Assembly: GCF_000143415.4 (NCBI RefSeq) | Contig: NW_003314431.1 | Location: 13,457-77,456, forward strand | Direction of reading: 5' to 3' | DNA length: 64,000 nucleotides | From: Selaginella moellendorffii | Lineage: Eukaryota; Streptophyta; Lycopodiopsida; Selaginellales; Selaginellaceae | The notes under the pieces: model-generated | What the model saw: the letters and a program-made list of their open reading frames with translations, nothing else | What the model was told of the DNA's origin: nothing | The model's database searches: none | Shown: piece by piece, positions 10,656 to 22,110 of the stretch | Position numbering within the stretch: position 1 is the first letter of the stretch | How the letters are laid out: each line of letters opens with the position of its first letter | Translations under genes and position numbers: made by a program

Positions 10656-11367
10656 ATGGCAACTACAGTTGAGGAAGTAATCTATAGCACATATATAGAG
10701 TACACTCCCTGGGCTTCTATTGGTGATATGAAAATTATTCGCTCAAAGTGTCATTTTTTCTTTGCTGATGAAGATATTGGTATGGATCCTAGAGTTAAAA
10801 ACTCTCACAAATCTGATGTTGAGTACCATTTTGCTCCAAAACACCGCTCTCGGACCGAGCCACCTCAAGTGGCTGATGAAGAAAGTGTATCATAACAGAT
10901 TGAAATTGCTTACTGTAGTGTGGAGTTGAAGCAATGAGTAATCTAACATGTGTCAGCAAAATCAAATATAAGGTATGTGGGGATGCTTCCGAGGGGCAAG
11001 TGTTGGGCCTAAATTTGTAGTGACAAATTTGCTTCTATTCGAGCCCCATGTTTCTATGGTTGAATGAAAGCAAGCAGGAAATTTGAGATGGTATTGGCTG
11101 TATTGTTGCAACACCGACACCAACCATACGAAGCGGCTTGAAGACACTATAGTGATTGAACCTGATGTAGTACCTAAAGAATGGCCGGTTGCTAATAGGG
11201 TCACGCTCACTTTGGATGAGATTGAAAACCTTAAGAAATCTGGTTTCAATTTTGAGAGGAGAGTTGGAGACATGAGTGAAAAAGCCAAAACTATTCCTAC
11301 AGAGATGCACAAGAGGCCAACAAGAAAAGCTAAGGTAGTTAAATTTATTAGTACTGTCTCCAAGTAG
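10656..11367 (+). pseudogene. Unknown domain protein, copy 1 (plus strand)
   Basis: Two frames: 10656-10895 (VEEVIYSTYIEYTPWASIGD ... YHFAPKHRSRTEP) and 11083-11367 (WYWLYCCNTDTNHTKRLEDT ... VVPKEWPVANRVTLTLDEIE). Between them is a degenerate block reading VSAKSNIRYVGMLPRGKCWA. The same blocks in the same order occur on the minus strand at 11790-12776, so this is a real conserved protein segment. Downstream it becomes basic (PTRKAKVV). Function unknown. By position it follows the transposase-like gene and precedes the methyltransferase-like gene. Confidence 0.45.
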
Positions 11368-11789
11368 AAGCAGGGTAAAATAAACTTGGTTCAAACACTT
11401 GAGTGTGAGATTCTCTCCACGAAGTACATCATTGCACTTACAAAGGAGTACATAGTCAAACAAAAGTTAAAGAGTACACAATTGTCATTCAAGACTTTCC
11501 ATTTTATAGAGCCTGGGTAGGTTTTGAGCTCATAAGCTCACGAGCTGAGCTCACGACTTCTCAAACACAAGGAAAACATTGGTTCATCCCAAACCAACAT
11601 CTTTTCATTTTTCAAATTTTGATTTAACCTATATTTCCAAGAAAATTTGATCAATAAAATACAAATATAAATATAGATCCGAACACCAAAAGTGATTTAG
11701 AAACACTTCTCAAGCTCTGCAATTGTAAAGTTTGCTTGATGGATGTGATGGTCGACCTTAGAATCTTAGTTAAGTTCTTGCATAAAAAT

Positions 11790-12776
11790 GTAAATAGATG
11801 TGCTTGCATGCTAAATATACCTTTCCCATGTTCTCCCTTTGTGTAAAATCTGGACAGGTATATGATGGATTTTTGCAGATTCTGATAGCGTAGCTCATAC
11901 CCTTTGATGACTCAGTCACAACAACAAACCCCTTAGTCACGGCACTAATGTAGTTTATCCTTGTCGTTGTGCATTTCAACGCCTTAGCCAACTTAATCTT
12001 CTCCTATGCACCTTTTGAAAGAGAAGATCTATATTGTACAACCTTCCCATTTTTAGCTGGTCATGTATGCCGGTCTAGTGTTGACATTGGTGGCATAGCA
12101 GTATCAATAGCAACATTTGAGGAAGTCTTCAGTTTGAAACTAGCTCTCTCCAGACTTTTAATCTCTTCTTTTAAAAGATTGCAACTTCGCTCAATTGGCC
12201 ACTCCTTTGGCACAGAATCTAACTTTGAGATAATTGAGCTGTGGATCTAGTTTGTATGAGTAACATCAGTCCCACAACAAAAAATCCAACTTGACTGGCA
12301 GCCCTTTACCCCTAGATCTCGACAGCCCCAAAAACATGGTACTGCTGAAGAACTTGAACCTGAGCGCACATATGCAAGACACTGACCTCGACTCCCAATC
12401 ATTCCAGAGAAACGGGCATTACTCTTAGCATTGACTTTTTGAATTGCCCAATTGATACGAGAAACTGGCTCACGAGCAATAATCTTCTTAACCTCTGGCA
12501 CTGGATTTACTTGTGTAACAATTGGCACCTCCTCCACTCTATATTCCTTAGTTCTTCTCTGGTGTCGTGGAACAGAATGGTAATCAAACTCTGGATAGTG
12601 AGAGCTAGAAGGAGTGATGTTGGGCCCATCAAATGTCTGTCGACGCTTCAAATGGGCTGTCTTCATATCCCCAAGTGGTTCATAACTTGATTCCATAGGA
12701 ATTCTAATAACAACTTCCCCCACCATCTTAGATATTGACCCTGCTGCTGGTGTTGTCCTTCTACCAACCTTCAAGA
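11790..12776 (-). pseudogene. Unknown domain protein, copy 2 (minus strand, inverted)
   Basis: From 12776 down: VGEVVIRIPMESSYEPLGDM, YHSVPRHQRRTKEYRVEEV, VNAKSNARFSGMIGSRGQCL, VPCFWGC, SWIFCCGTDVTHTN, a stop near 12247, then VPKEWPIERS and a basic tail. These align block by block with copy 1, with extra sequence (IVTQVNPVPEVKKIIAREPV) in the middle that copy 1 has lost. The segment is inverted relative to the genes on both sides and ends abruptly near 12777, where plus-strand coding begins. Confidence 0.45.
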
Positions 12777-12779
12777 CAG

Positions 12780-14190
12780 GGATGAGATTCATATTGAGCA
12801 GACCAAAGACGAACAAGTGGAGAACCCAGTTGAAAACTCTCCTACCCCATCTCATCCTACAGCAGTTGCTCATTCCCCATATCCTACTACCGCTGCTCGT
12901 CCAGCCCCGACTGCTCAAAATGTACGAAGGCAGCTCCATAGTGAGGACGTCCAAGAGAGTAAGAACTTGATTTCCAATGGCCTTGCTTATTGTAATTTGG
13001 TTGTAGATGTTGGAGAAACCAACCAGCACTCTATACGTCAACATACAAATGCATTCTTTCCATCCCTCCCCACTACTACAGAGGATGACCTCCAAGAGTT
13101 ATCTTCATCGGCTTCACATAAACAGGTATGAAAAAAAAACATGTATTAACTTTAACATTTCCCGATTTTGAACACTATTCAGGTTCGCCCTCTTTCTCCT
13201 ACGGGAAGTGTTGGCAACGTGGAAATAGTATTGGGGACTACTTTTAGCTTTTCAGCAACGTGAGCTGAGAGTCTCCTATGTTCTATCGATTGATGCGAGG
13301 ATTGGGAATGAACAATACTTTCGGCATCAACCTCACATTCTTTGACTTGCCTGATGGGTTACCACCTTTGCAAGGCAACACTCCATTTTGCAACATCCTT
13401 CGACCAGACCATATTTCTCAAGTGGTGGATGTGGCATTCAAGGTGTTGCGATACGAGGGCATTATGCTAGTCATTTTTCCTTGTTCTTTATTTTGGGGAG
13501 GTCTTCTTGCAACAATGGTGGAGAATGATGACTCTAGATTGGTTGAGTTTGCATCAGGCTACTTACTCTCAAACATCCCGATCGAAACAAAAGGAGCAGG
13601 TGGCTGAATCTAAAAGGTTTGCATTTCCTTATTTTTCATATCTTAAATTGATTGCCTCTTTTCATTGTAGGTTTTAGCATGGAACTACCATGCTCTCTGC
13701 CGCTACTCTTGCCATCACAATATTACATGAGCTGATGATCATGAAGGTTTGGCATTGCCAAGATATGATAGCTCAACAGATATCATCCCAAATGTCATCG
13801 ACAAGGACCATCATATAGAGTTCCCTGGCTATTGACACTGTTCACCAAAGGCCATGCAAATCCTCCTAGAGTTGTTTCGTCCTCCTAAGGGGATTGTGCT
13901 TGATGCTACAGCAGGTTTTAGTTCGATGGTGCTAGTGGCTAAAGAGACTGGCTGTACAGTTTTTGCACTGGAGAAGGAGAGTGCATTTGAAGGTGTTCTT
14001 GGGATATTTTATAATAGGTGATAATAAAGTATTTCTTATTATAGTAATTCCATTATGGTTGTGTATATTAGGTGGATCGATGACATAGGTTATAATTTGC
14101 CATGTTATGCAGAAGCAATGGCACAAGGTCATATACAACAAGAGCCCATAGTTAGAAAGCATAATATTATATGAACTCCTCCTTTTATGG
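12780..14190 (+). pseudogene. DNA N6/N4-methyltransferase-like gene, decayed
   Basis: Blocks in order: a Pro/Ala/Thr-rich linker (12782-13127, SPTPSHPTAVAHSPYPTTAA); a plausible intron (GTATG at 13129 to CAG at 13182); a block with LTFFDLPDGLPP and DHISQVVDVAFKVLRYEGIM (13278-13607), where 'DLPDG' stands where the catalytic DPPY-type motif IV would be; another AT-rich gap; then SPKAMQILLELFRPPKG and GIVLDATAGFSSMVLVA (~13850-13950), which fits the target-strand helix and AdoMet-binding motif I (FxGxG-like) of the N6_N4_Mtase (PF01555) class. Motif order IV then I is the beta-class order. Frames are interrupted and the catalytic motif is altered, so activity is unlikely. It sits with transposase-like remains, so it was probably cargo or a regulator of a large element. 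Confidence 0.55.
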
Positions 14191-14859
14191 ATGTGGATAC
14201 CAAGGAAAACTAAGTTTAGTTTTCTTTTTTAGTCAAAATTTTTAGTGGTAATATAGAGTTTCTTCTTTGACTTATGATATTTATTTTCTTATTGGACTTA
14301 TATTATTTAGCTTTTTCTTGAACTAAAAATATGTCTTAAGTTTTGAATAGAATTGTTGGTTTGTCCCGAACCAATCATTTAAATATCAACTTTTGTATTT
14401 GGTGGACTATATTGACTTTCATTGACTTGAGCTCAGCTCAAAAACTACCTAACCCTCTTTTTGCATATGTCTAGACTTTACGAAACGCGAGGAACATAAA
14501 AAGGCATATGCTCCTTACAAGCATATGTACTACATCTTCATCAACATCTTGCACCAGGATTCTGAAGTGGATATTCATATACACCAAGCAAGTTTTACTA
14601 TTGTTGAGTTGCAGAAAACTTTTGGAGCTAATTAGATTTTCCAACACTATTGATGTTTATTCTCTATCAATAATATAAAATTATTATACTTTATAAAATT
14701 AATAAAAAATAATTTTTTCATTTCACTTTTCATTTTATATACTTATGAGTGTTCTTTTTGCAATATTGCCCATAGTACTCGTATGTTTCCATTTTTGTCT
14801 TTACCATATCAAAAAAGATTTCATGATAATCTTTCGGGTGCGTGATGTTGTAGTATGTG
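14191..14859. other. AT-rich spacer with no recognisable gene
   Basis: I see no domain, repeat or RNA gene here; long runs of A/T and short open frames only. Confidence 0.6.
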
Positions 14860-15545
14860 TGTAGCGCACCTTATTTCTCTCCCCTTAAGCCAACTGAAAA
14901 AAGAGCAATTGCTTGATGAAAGAGCCCTTAGTGGCTATTTTATCCCTATTTATCCCCCAGAATCCATGGTGACAGTATATCCAAATCTCATCCCATAATC
15001 ATATGCGCTACACTCACCCCCCCTTCAGAGATGTCAATGTCCTCATTGACTTTTGATTAACAACCCCTATTGAGCCAAGGGGAACCAACACTTCCATTTC
15101 CGCACTCAATCTACTAATCCTTCTATTGTGTAGACCAGCTATTCCATGTGAGATAACTAGTCATCCACCCGTACCGTAGTCCCATGATGGATACCTTCGT
15201 TCGTGGATACTCCACACAAAAGGAAGGATGTCCACACAAGAGGAAGGACGTATACATGGATGCCTAATATGTACGATTTCAAATTTAGGGGTAAGAATAT
15301 ACTTTGCTCAAGGGTATATTATACTTTTAAGTAGCCACTAATCAATGGGAATCAAACCCGTGCCATTTGCTCCGATACCAACTGTAGCACACCTTATCTC
15401 TCTCCCCTTAAGCCAACTGGAAAAGGGGCAATTGTTTGATGAGAGAGCCCTTAGTGGTTATTTTATCCCCATTTATCCCCCAAGGTTCCAAGGATCCACG
15501 GTGACAGTATATCCATATTTCATCCCATGATCACATACGCTACAG
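14860..15545 (-). mobile_element. Complete TRIM (miniature LTR element), family B
   Basis: A 686-bp non-coding LTR element: LTRs of 153 bp (14860-15012) and 163 bp (15383-15545) starting TGTAGCGCACC and ending GCTACA, an internal region of 370 bp, a Met-tRNA-type primer site next to the right LTR (15369-15382 reads GCTCCGATACCAAC, so the element points to the minus strand) and a polypurine tract next to the left LTR (CTCACCCCCCCTTC, 15013-15026). Flanks are ATGTG (14855-14859) and GTGTG (15546-15550), a 5-bp duplication with one change. No coding capacity: it must be mobilised by another LTR element. The same family gives the odd ends of E0 and E3. Confidence 0.9.
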
Positions 15546-16344
15546 TGTGGTAAGAATATATATACCATCATACTGATCATCACCATTGTTTCCACCAAAC
15601 CCTAGAAAACATATAGGGCATTTTTTGAAAGTCGCAAAATTACAATTTTCTAAAACAAGTAAAAGGGCATTCTTTTTCACCCAATTTGTTGTGCCTTTTA
15701 TCATTGCATTTATCTTTAACTCATAATCACTATTCTCACTATCCTCTCTTTCATTCTCTTATGTGGTTTGGTTATGCTGTGCAATAAAAAGTTATTGCAT
15801 CTCCTAGTACTTGAACCCTATGAAAAAAGATTGTAAGAGTTAATAATCAGCATTAGAACCCACAAACATGTCTTTCCCTCTTTTTGAATGAGAGTGTGAA
15901 TTAAAATTCATAAATTCTAGATAGTATGTTATGACAAACCCCTCAAGAATGTATTTATGAAAAGAACCAAGTCGTGAATCTATTTCTAGAAAGCAATTCC
16001 TACTAAAGAGAATGAAAATCATGACCATTGATCGTGACTGTTGATCGTGACCATTAATTTTTAACTAGGGTTTGAGCAAGGAAGGGCAAGAGAAAAACGC
16101 TTGAATCTCACAATATGCTTCAAGATGCTTCTCAATTATGACACTAGATGCTTTTCAAGACATTAGAAAGACACTCCTCAATCAAAGCATGCCTCTCTCT
16201 ACTGCTTTTCCATCTCCCCATCTTTTGCTCCTAGCTTGCAAGCAACTTGCATCTCATGGCTACTTCACACTTGAATGATTGGTTCAACAATAAATTAATC
16301 TTCCCAACACATTAGATTTTGGGTTTTCTTTTCTTGATATTGCT
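15546..16344. other. Spacer with no recognisable gene
   Basis: AT-rich, no domain or repeat recognised; the 62-codon minus frame at 15840-16028 has no recognisable features. Confidence 0.55.
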
Positions 16345-16930
16345 TTGGCACTGTAAGATCAGTTTGGCAACAAACCGATCTTCCCAGTGTCAAGGGAACC
16401 AAAAAAAAGAAAAAAAGAAGCAATTCCCTTAGCACTGAGAAGATTGGTTCGGCAATAAACTAATTTTCCCAGTGCCAAGTGAACTGTTTCTTTTTTTCTT
16501 TTTTTTGTTCTCTTGGCACTGAGAAGATTGGTTTAGCAACAAACTGATCTTCCTAGTGCCAAGGGAACTACTTCTTTTCTTCTTTTTTTCTATTCCTCAG
16601 CACTAGAAGATTGGTTCGCCACTAAACCGATCTTCTCAACGTTAAGGGAGTTATTCCTTTTTTTTTTTTTTTTTGGTTTTTTTTGGCACTAGAAAATTAG
16701 TTCACCACCGAACCAATCTTCCCAGTGAAAAGGGAGTTACTTCTTTTCATTTTTCCTTTTTTCCCTTGGCACTGGAAAATTGATTTGGTAGCAAATTGAT
16801 CTTCTCAGCACCAAGGGAGCTACTTCTTTTCTTTTTTTCTTTTGTTCCCTTGGTTCTGGAAGATTGGTTTGGCAATGAACCGATCTTCTCAACACTAAGG
16901 AAATTGTTCCTATTTTCTTCAAAAAAAATT
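16345..16930. repeat. Seven-unit tandem array of 84-bp hairpin repeats
   Basis: Units start at 16345, 16429, 16513, 16597, 16683, 16766 and 16850, a period of 84 bp with changes of at most 2. Each unit is a ~52-nt imperfect inverted repeat (left arm TTGGCACTGGAAGATTGGTT, right arm its near reverse complement AACCGATCTTCCCAGTGCCAA minus the last base) around a short loop, followed by a ~30-nt C/T-rich tract. The first unit has a purine tract in place of the pyrimidine tract. Units differ mostly by transitions. Confidence 0.85.
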
Positions 16931-17251
16931 TCTAATGTTTACTCAAGTTTATTTGTCATTTTTATGCAAATATATAAATCATGCCACAATAGAAGAAGTG
17001 TGTTGGTCAACCTCAATGGACCTGTTCTCCAGGAAAATGACTAGATCGTTGTGCTAAATTCACTAGGGACACCTCACAAGTTCAAAGCATTGCTTTAGAG
17101 GAAAACCATGGTAGGAGCAGTGGTGTCCAGATCCAAGTAATGGTTGATCCTAATCTAGGTGTTAGCATGCAGGAGCCAGATGGTTCTAGAGAGCATGGAA
17201 ATGTAAAACCTATCTATAGCATAGGAGAAGCTGCTGGTGGTAGTGCTATAG
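16931..17251 (+). other. Left flank of the 6.4-kb LTR element, older sequence
   Basis: Short open frames with coding-like composition (17140-17251, VDPNLGVSMQEPDGSREHG) that continue in type on the far side of the insertion (23657 onward, GGTGGGGCAGA repeats). Unrecognised. Confidence 0.35.
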
Positions 17252-17439
17252 TGTTAGGGCGTGGTCACCGAGAAAGTGAGAGAGAGAGAGGGAATATTTT
17301 GGTCCTCAGAATATTTCCCATCTTCTTTGTATAAAACCCTTGCCTCACAAGGGCAAGGGGGGGCATTTTTGCGAAGAGCAGTGAAGCATTTCTCATGTTT
17401 GAGTGAGTGTTGGGGGAGGCACCCCTCCTTCCCCCAACA
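17252..17439 (+). repeat. 5' LTR of the 6.4-kb element
   Basis: 188 bp with a TATA box (TGTATAAAAC, ~17327-17336), followed by an imperfect hairpin (CCTTGCCTCACAAGGGCAAGG). Ends CCAACA. Confidence 0.88.
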
Positions 17440-18269
17440 AATGGTGAACCTAGCGTGACGTGCAGCATTTTCTGGATGTTATTTCTCTCTTTTTCTTTTG
17501 GCTGCAGACTTTGGGAAGGAATTCCTTATTCGTCTTCCTTGTTTTGTGGTTTTGTTTGATCTTGGGTGTGTTGGATAGGTTTGAAGCTCCTCTTTCCAGC
17601 AAGGTATGGCACCCATCAAGCCATGTAGCATTTGAAGAGATATAATGTTTCTTGGCTCGGTTGGATGAACATTTTGGGGTTTTCACTTTCTTGCTTGGAT
17701 CCTCGGCCGAATTTCTCAAGGTAGTGCATTTGGGCTTGTAGATCTAGCCTAGATCTATGAGTAGTGGTGATTCTTGGCACTAGATTTGGGCAAATTGATG
17801 GCATGCAAAAAGATTTTCTTCTCTGGCTAGATTGGGTCATATTTGGAGCAAGAATTCGTGCTCCTTCAGGCTTTGTTTTAGATGCTGTTTGTTTCGAGAG
17901 GTGCTCTTGGTCCTAGGCTTTCCAGAAATACCAACAGCACCTCAGTATCAATCTACATCACAGACATGCACATGTTTTTCCACAATGTTGGTGTTCTGGG
18001 CTACCTCTTCATGAATTTCGGGGAATATTGAGGTGACTTCTTCCCAAATTCCTATAATAGAGGGTAGATGGGACTGAGCCCTTTCCAATGAGCACACCAA
18101 CAATCAAAATGGTGAAGGATTGAGGCCGGAGGACTCATTTTTCTCTTTTGGGCTAACCTTTGTTGGGAGTTCCTTGGGAACGAAGCAATCTTCAAAGAAC
18201 AAGTCGGCGTAGGAACAGGAACATGAGGAACAGGAATAGGAATTGCCATAAGAACAAGGGCAGTAGGAG

Positions 18270-18470
18270 CAAGTGCTGGATAGGAGTTGGTGTTGGAGCA
18301 GGCGCAAGGGTAGGAGCGAGAGCAGGGGTTACCAGTTATGGGTTACAGGTCCCTGGTTACTAGTTACAGGTTACTGGTTACCGGCCACTCCAGCAAGTAC
18401 TCCAACGGGTACTCCAGCGGCTACTCCAGTGGCTACTCCAGCGGCTACTTCGGCAATTACCCTACGAGTC
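18270..18470 (+). repeat. GGTTAC / GGCTACTCC minisatellite, left copy
   Basis: Runs of GGTTACAGGT, GGTTACTAGTT and later GGCTACTCCAGC repeats of ~15 bp. The block from GGTGTTGGAGCAGGCGCA (~18286) to CTCC is repeated at 22815-22930 near the other end of the element. Confidence 0.7.
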
Positions 18471-18949
18471 AATGGTTACGCGTGCTTGAGGCCTACATCT
18501 ACTCCCCTTTCGGCCCTTATTTCTCTTTGTCACAGGCATTTTGGGCAACTTTGAGCAACTTGAGCACTAGCCTACAGTCTTCTTGCTCCTGTCAACCCAG
18601 TTGCTTTGTCCGGGCATTTGCAATATTCAGGGTATTTGATGCCAGTACAAACTAGACGTGTGACAAATTAGCACCCTTTTACCATACCTCAAGGCCTTGA
18701 GGTATGGAGTAAACTTTCTAACATCCAAAGGCAGCTTAGGTATGACACTACACCTTCTCGGGCCGAGTCTTCTTCATCCTCGGCAGATTCCAGTGACTTT
18801 GATCTACGAGCTATAGCACAACCACCTTTAGCTCGACCTCAGCTCCATGTTTTGCAGAAGGGGAGTGATTTGCTAACCTTCTCAGGTGTTGGAACAGTTT
18901 CTCCAACATCACATATTAGTTGCTTTGATTACTATTGCACCACAAACAT

Positions 18950-19420
18950 GATCGTCGATGATGATCGTATGTGCCGCAACTTCTTGCAGTCTCTTGAAGG
19001 CAAAGTAGCAACTTGAAGGAAAAGCAGCAACTTGGGCAGATTCTCTCCTCCTAGAGGACCAGACAGACTTCTAGACACTACTTGCTTCTTTTAGAGAATG
19101 CTTCATTGAGGAAAAACCCACAAATCGGCTACTTGTTGACCTCTTTTCATTACAACAGGGTGCTCACGAGATTGTTCCTGACTACATCACACGGTTTCAA
19201 GCTTACTGGAAGTAGTATTGGGATCGCAAAGTAGTCCAAGATGAGCAACAGGGGATCACGGCATTCATAGCAGGTCTGCGTGGGAACTTGCAACAAAAAC
19301 TTAAGAAGACATTCAGCTCTTGTCGCGAGGCATTTTTGTTTGCCATGAAGCTGGAAAGAGAGCTTCTAGTTGACTTGGGGATTGCTAGAGTTGATTTCGA
19401 CCAAACCATCACCCCATAAG
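18950..19420 (+). pseudogene. gag: gag remnant of the 6.4-kb element
   Basis: Capsid-like sequence ASFRECFIEEKPTNRLLVDL then HEIVPDYITRFQAYWK and GITAFIAGLRGNLQQKL followed by FAMKLERELL. This is the pattern of the gypsy retrotransposon Gag domain (DUF/Retrotrans_gag class: 'YxxRFxxL... FxxGLxxxL'). At least one TAG (19213) interrupts it and the start is unclear. A zinc-knuckle-like Cys/His cluster (GFKSCWCTHCETNTHNT) follows near 19617-19670. Confidence 0.6.
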
Positions 19421-20135
19421 AATCACCTTGTGCAGCTGTTCACCCATCCACAACAAAGCCCATTGCTATCGAGCATACACTTCTGGCTATTGAGAACTTT
19501 GCCAACAAGATGCAATAGCTGAAGGAGATCATTCTTCAGCAGCAATCACACCATGAAAAACTACTCCAAGAGCTGGTGGAGTCCAGGAAAGAGGCTGTTA
19601 CAGCTCGGGAATGCGGATTTAAGTCCTGTTGGTGCACTCACTGTGAGACAAACACACACAACACACAGCGCTGCTTCAAGCTTCACCCAGAGCTTCAGCC
19701 TCCATCTTCTCAACGTGTCCAACAACATCCCTTCGCTAATAACTCCACATCGTCTCGGGGTCCAGAGACATATCAGGAGCAGTTGGAGTGACAAGCAATT
19801 GAGGCAGCCCCTTCATCAAGCAAAGGCAAGGCACCAGCCTCATCGGTCAACACGATTTTGGTAGCCGAGGAACTCTATAGGCAACAGCAGCAAACCGCAG
19901 CCACTCGAGCCCAAGCAAAGAAGAAAGTAGCCGCTCAACCTGCCACTGATCCCCTGGTGCCGGTTGAGAGTGAATCTCCGTTGGCATCAGGCCCGGTGAC
20001 ACAAAGGGTGGCTTATAAGCTCTCTTCAAGTCACTACTCTCTTCTCCTCCTGAGATCTCACCAATAGCTATTCCTGTTCTGGAGCCGGTTCTTCAACAAC
20101 TAGTTGACACTCTCGTCACCTTTTCGCTCCGAGAC

Positions 20136-21764
20136 ATGTTGTGTCTTGTCCCGGGATTCGGCCAGCATTTGGAGGAGTTTGCACAATCAGGAACACTAGA
20201 GAACACTCTTAAGAGGACTCCTCAAGTAGTGCACATTGTTGACATGACAAGATACGGTGGAGATCCTAATCCGTTCTTCATCCTGGTGCAGATTGGTACT
20301 TCCTCTTATAGGATGGATGCTTTGGTTGACTCCGGTTTTGGAAGCAACATTATCTCTCTTGAAGCTACCCTTTCAGCACAGCTACAGATCACTGAGAGCT
20401 CCTCCATCATGCTCAAGACCTTCGCCAACCACACTATTCCTCCAGCGGGAATTTGCTGTGGTGTCAAGGTTTCTGTGTAGGGTGTTATTTCTGAGGTGGA
20501 TTTCCTCATGGTTGACTACCAACATCTTGGAACATCCTCTTTGAAGGACCCTATCATCCTTGGCCGTTCATGGCAAGTCACAACCCATTGCACCATTGAC
20601 AGCGCACAAGGCAAGATGGAAATTAGCGATGGAACCCACAGTGCCACCTTTCTCAACAACCACGGTAGAGCTCTTTCTCAGCAAGCCCAGCAAGCTCGGA
20701 CTAAGATGGCCTCCATACCATACTTTCCTCCTGAGCTCACAGAGGTTTTTCCTGAGTTGGCGGTGGTGTCGACCATCTATATGATGGATGCTTTCTCATG
20801 CAATGTGGTTGACATGGTTGGAGGTGAGTCAGGTAGCCTGAGACATCTCTCAACTTCACTCTCTTTATTTGAGAGTAAGGCTGAGCCTCTAGACAGGCCC
20901 TCTTTATTTGATAACGGGGCTTCTAAAGTATGGGCTCCCATATCCAGCTTTTCGGAGTGTTTCTTGATAGAGGAAGGGCTCCTCGATTCGTTTCTTGCAT
21001 GGGACCAACTCCCTCTTATGGAGCTTGATGACACAGTCACCCCAGACCGAGTCCATCTTTCGCAGGACACAGCCGAACTCAATCCTTCTCAGCAACTATC
21101 TGAGGTATCACACAGCCAACATCTTCCTAGTACTAAAATTGCAGTAGCTGACGACTCCAAGTGTATTTTGTCATGCCGTTTCTTGGAGATGGAGGATGAC
21201 ATCCAAACACAGAACTTGCAGAAAGAATCAAGCCAATCAAACTTGCTGCATGCGAGTTATAGCTCTTTGAGTTCAGAATTTCCTACCGTGGAGCCCCCAG
21301 TATTCCAACCACCAGAACGATTTTGTCACTTTCTTGCTGGAGCCCATATCCATTCCCATGTTTTTTTTATTGTGCTGACCTTTCTTTTACAGCAATCAGT
21401 TCACAGTCCTTGTACTTTATCTTGGATTGTGACCATTCAAGAGTTCCAGCCAACTTTTCACATGCAGTGGAAGTGTGTGATGCATCTTCTCCAACGGCTA
21501 CAGGTCAAGCATGTGAAGAGGAGCACCTATTACCTTGAGTGCAATGGCCAGGCGGAGTCCAGCAACAAGATATTGAAGACAGTCATCTCAAAGCTTGTGG
21601 AGGATCACCCAAGGTGTTGGCACGAGCACTTGGTTACGACGTTGTGGGCCTTTTGGACGTCCTTCAAGACATCAATCTCTGCAACCCCATTCTCCCTTGT
21701 CTATGGGACAAAGGCCATACTTCCAGTGGAGATCCAGGTGCCATCACTCTCACTTTCACTTTGA
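20136..21764 (+). pseudogene. pol: Protease joined in frame to an integrase tail
   Basis: A single frame with one TAG (20478). N-terminal part: retroviral-type aspartic protease with ALVDSGFGSN as active-site motif (DSG, ~20322-20345), flap-region residues and the closing IILGRSW motif. The ~230-codon middle (20730-21420) has no recognised domain. C-terminal part: integrase end with ECNGQAESSNKILKTVISKL, WHEHLVTTLWAFWTSFKTS and PFSLVYGTKAILPVEIQVPS. RT, RNase H and the integrase catalytic core are missing, yet the frame stays open across the joint. The middle may be captured sequence. Confidence 0.65.
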
Positions 21765-21779
21765 TACGCAGCAGCGATG

Positions 21780-22110
21780 TAGCTTAGCGATAAGGACAAG
21801 CTTCATGCACGTGACTTGGAGGTTCTTGCCTTGGAAGAACAGCAACAATCCACGGCTGAACATCTCATTTGAGGCAAGCAGAAGATCAAGTCAGTCATTG
21901 ATCACCAATGGTTTGCCGAACCATTCGAGGATGGTGACCTCGTTCTACTCAAGGAGTTTACACCACCTTCGAAGTTCTCCCCTCGCTGGACCGGCCCCTA
22001 CTTTGTCCAGCGATACATTGGAGGTGGAGCATATGTGCTAGTTGATGCTGATGGACGTGAGCTCCCACACGCTCACAACCACTCTCATCTCAAATGCTTC
22101 ATCCGGTGAG
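21780..22110 (+). pseudogene. Integrase C-terminal fragment
   Basis: In a shifted frame: FEDGDLVLLKEFTPPSKFSP, RWTGPYFVQRYIGGGAYVLV and HLKCFIR, the typical small-barrel end of gypsy integrases without a chromodomain. It continues the integrase tail of 20136-21764 after a frameshift near 21765 and an in-frame stop near 21870. Confidence 0.7.
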
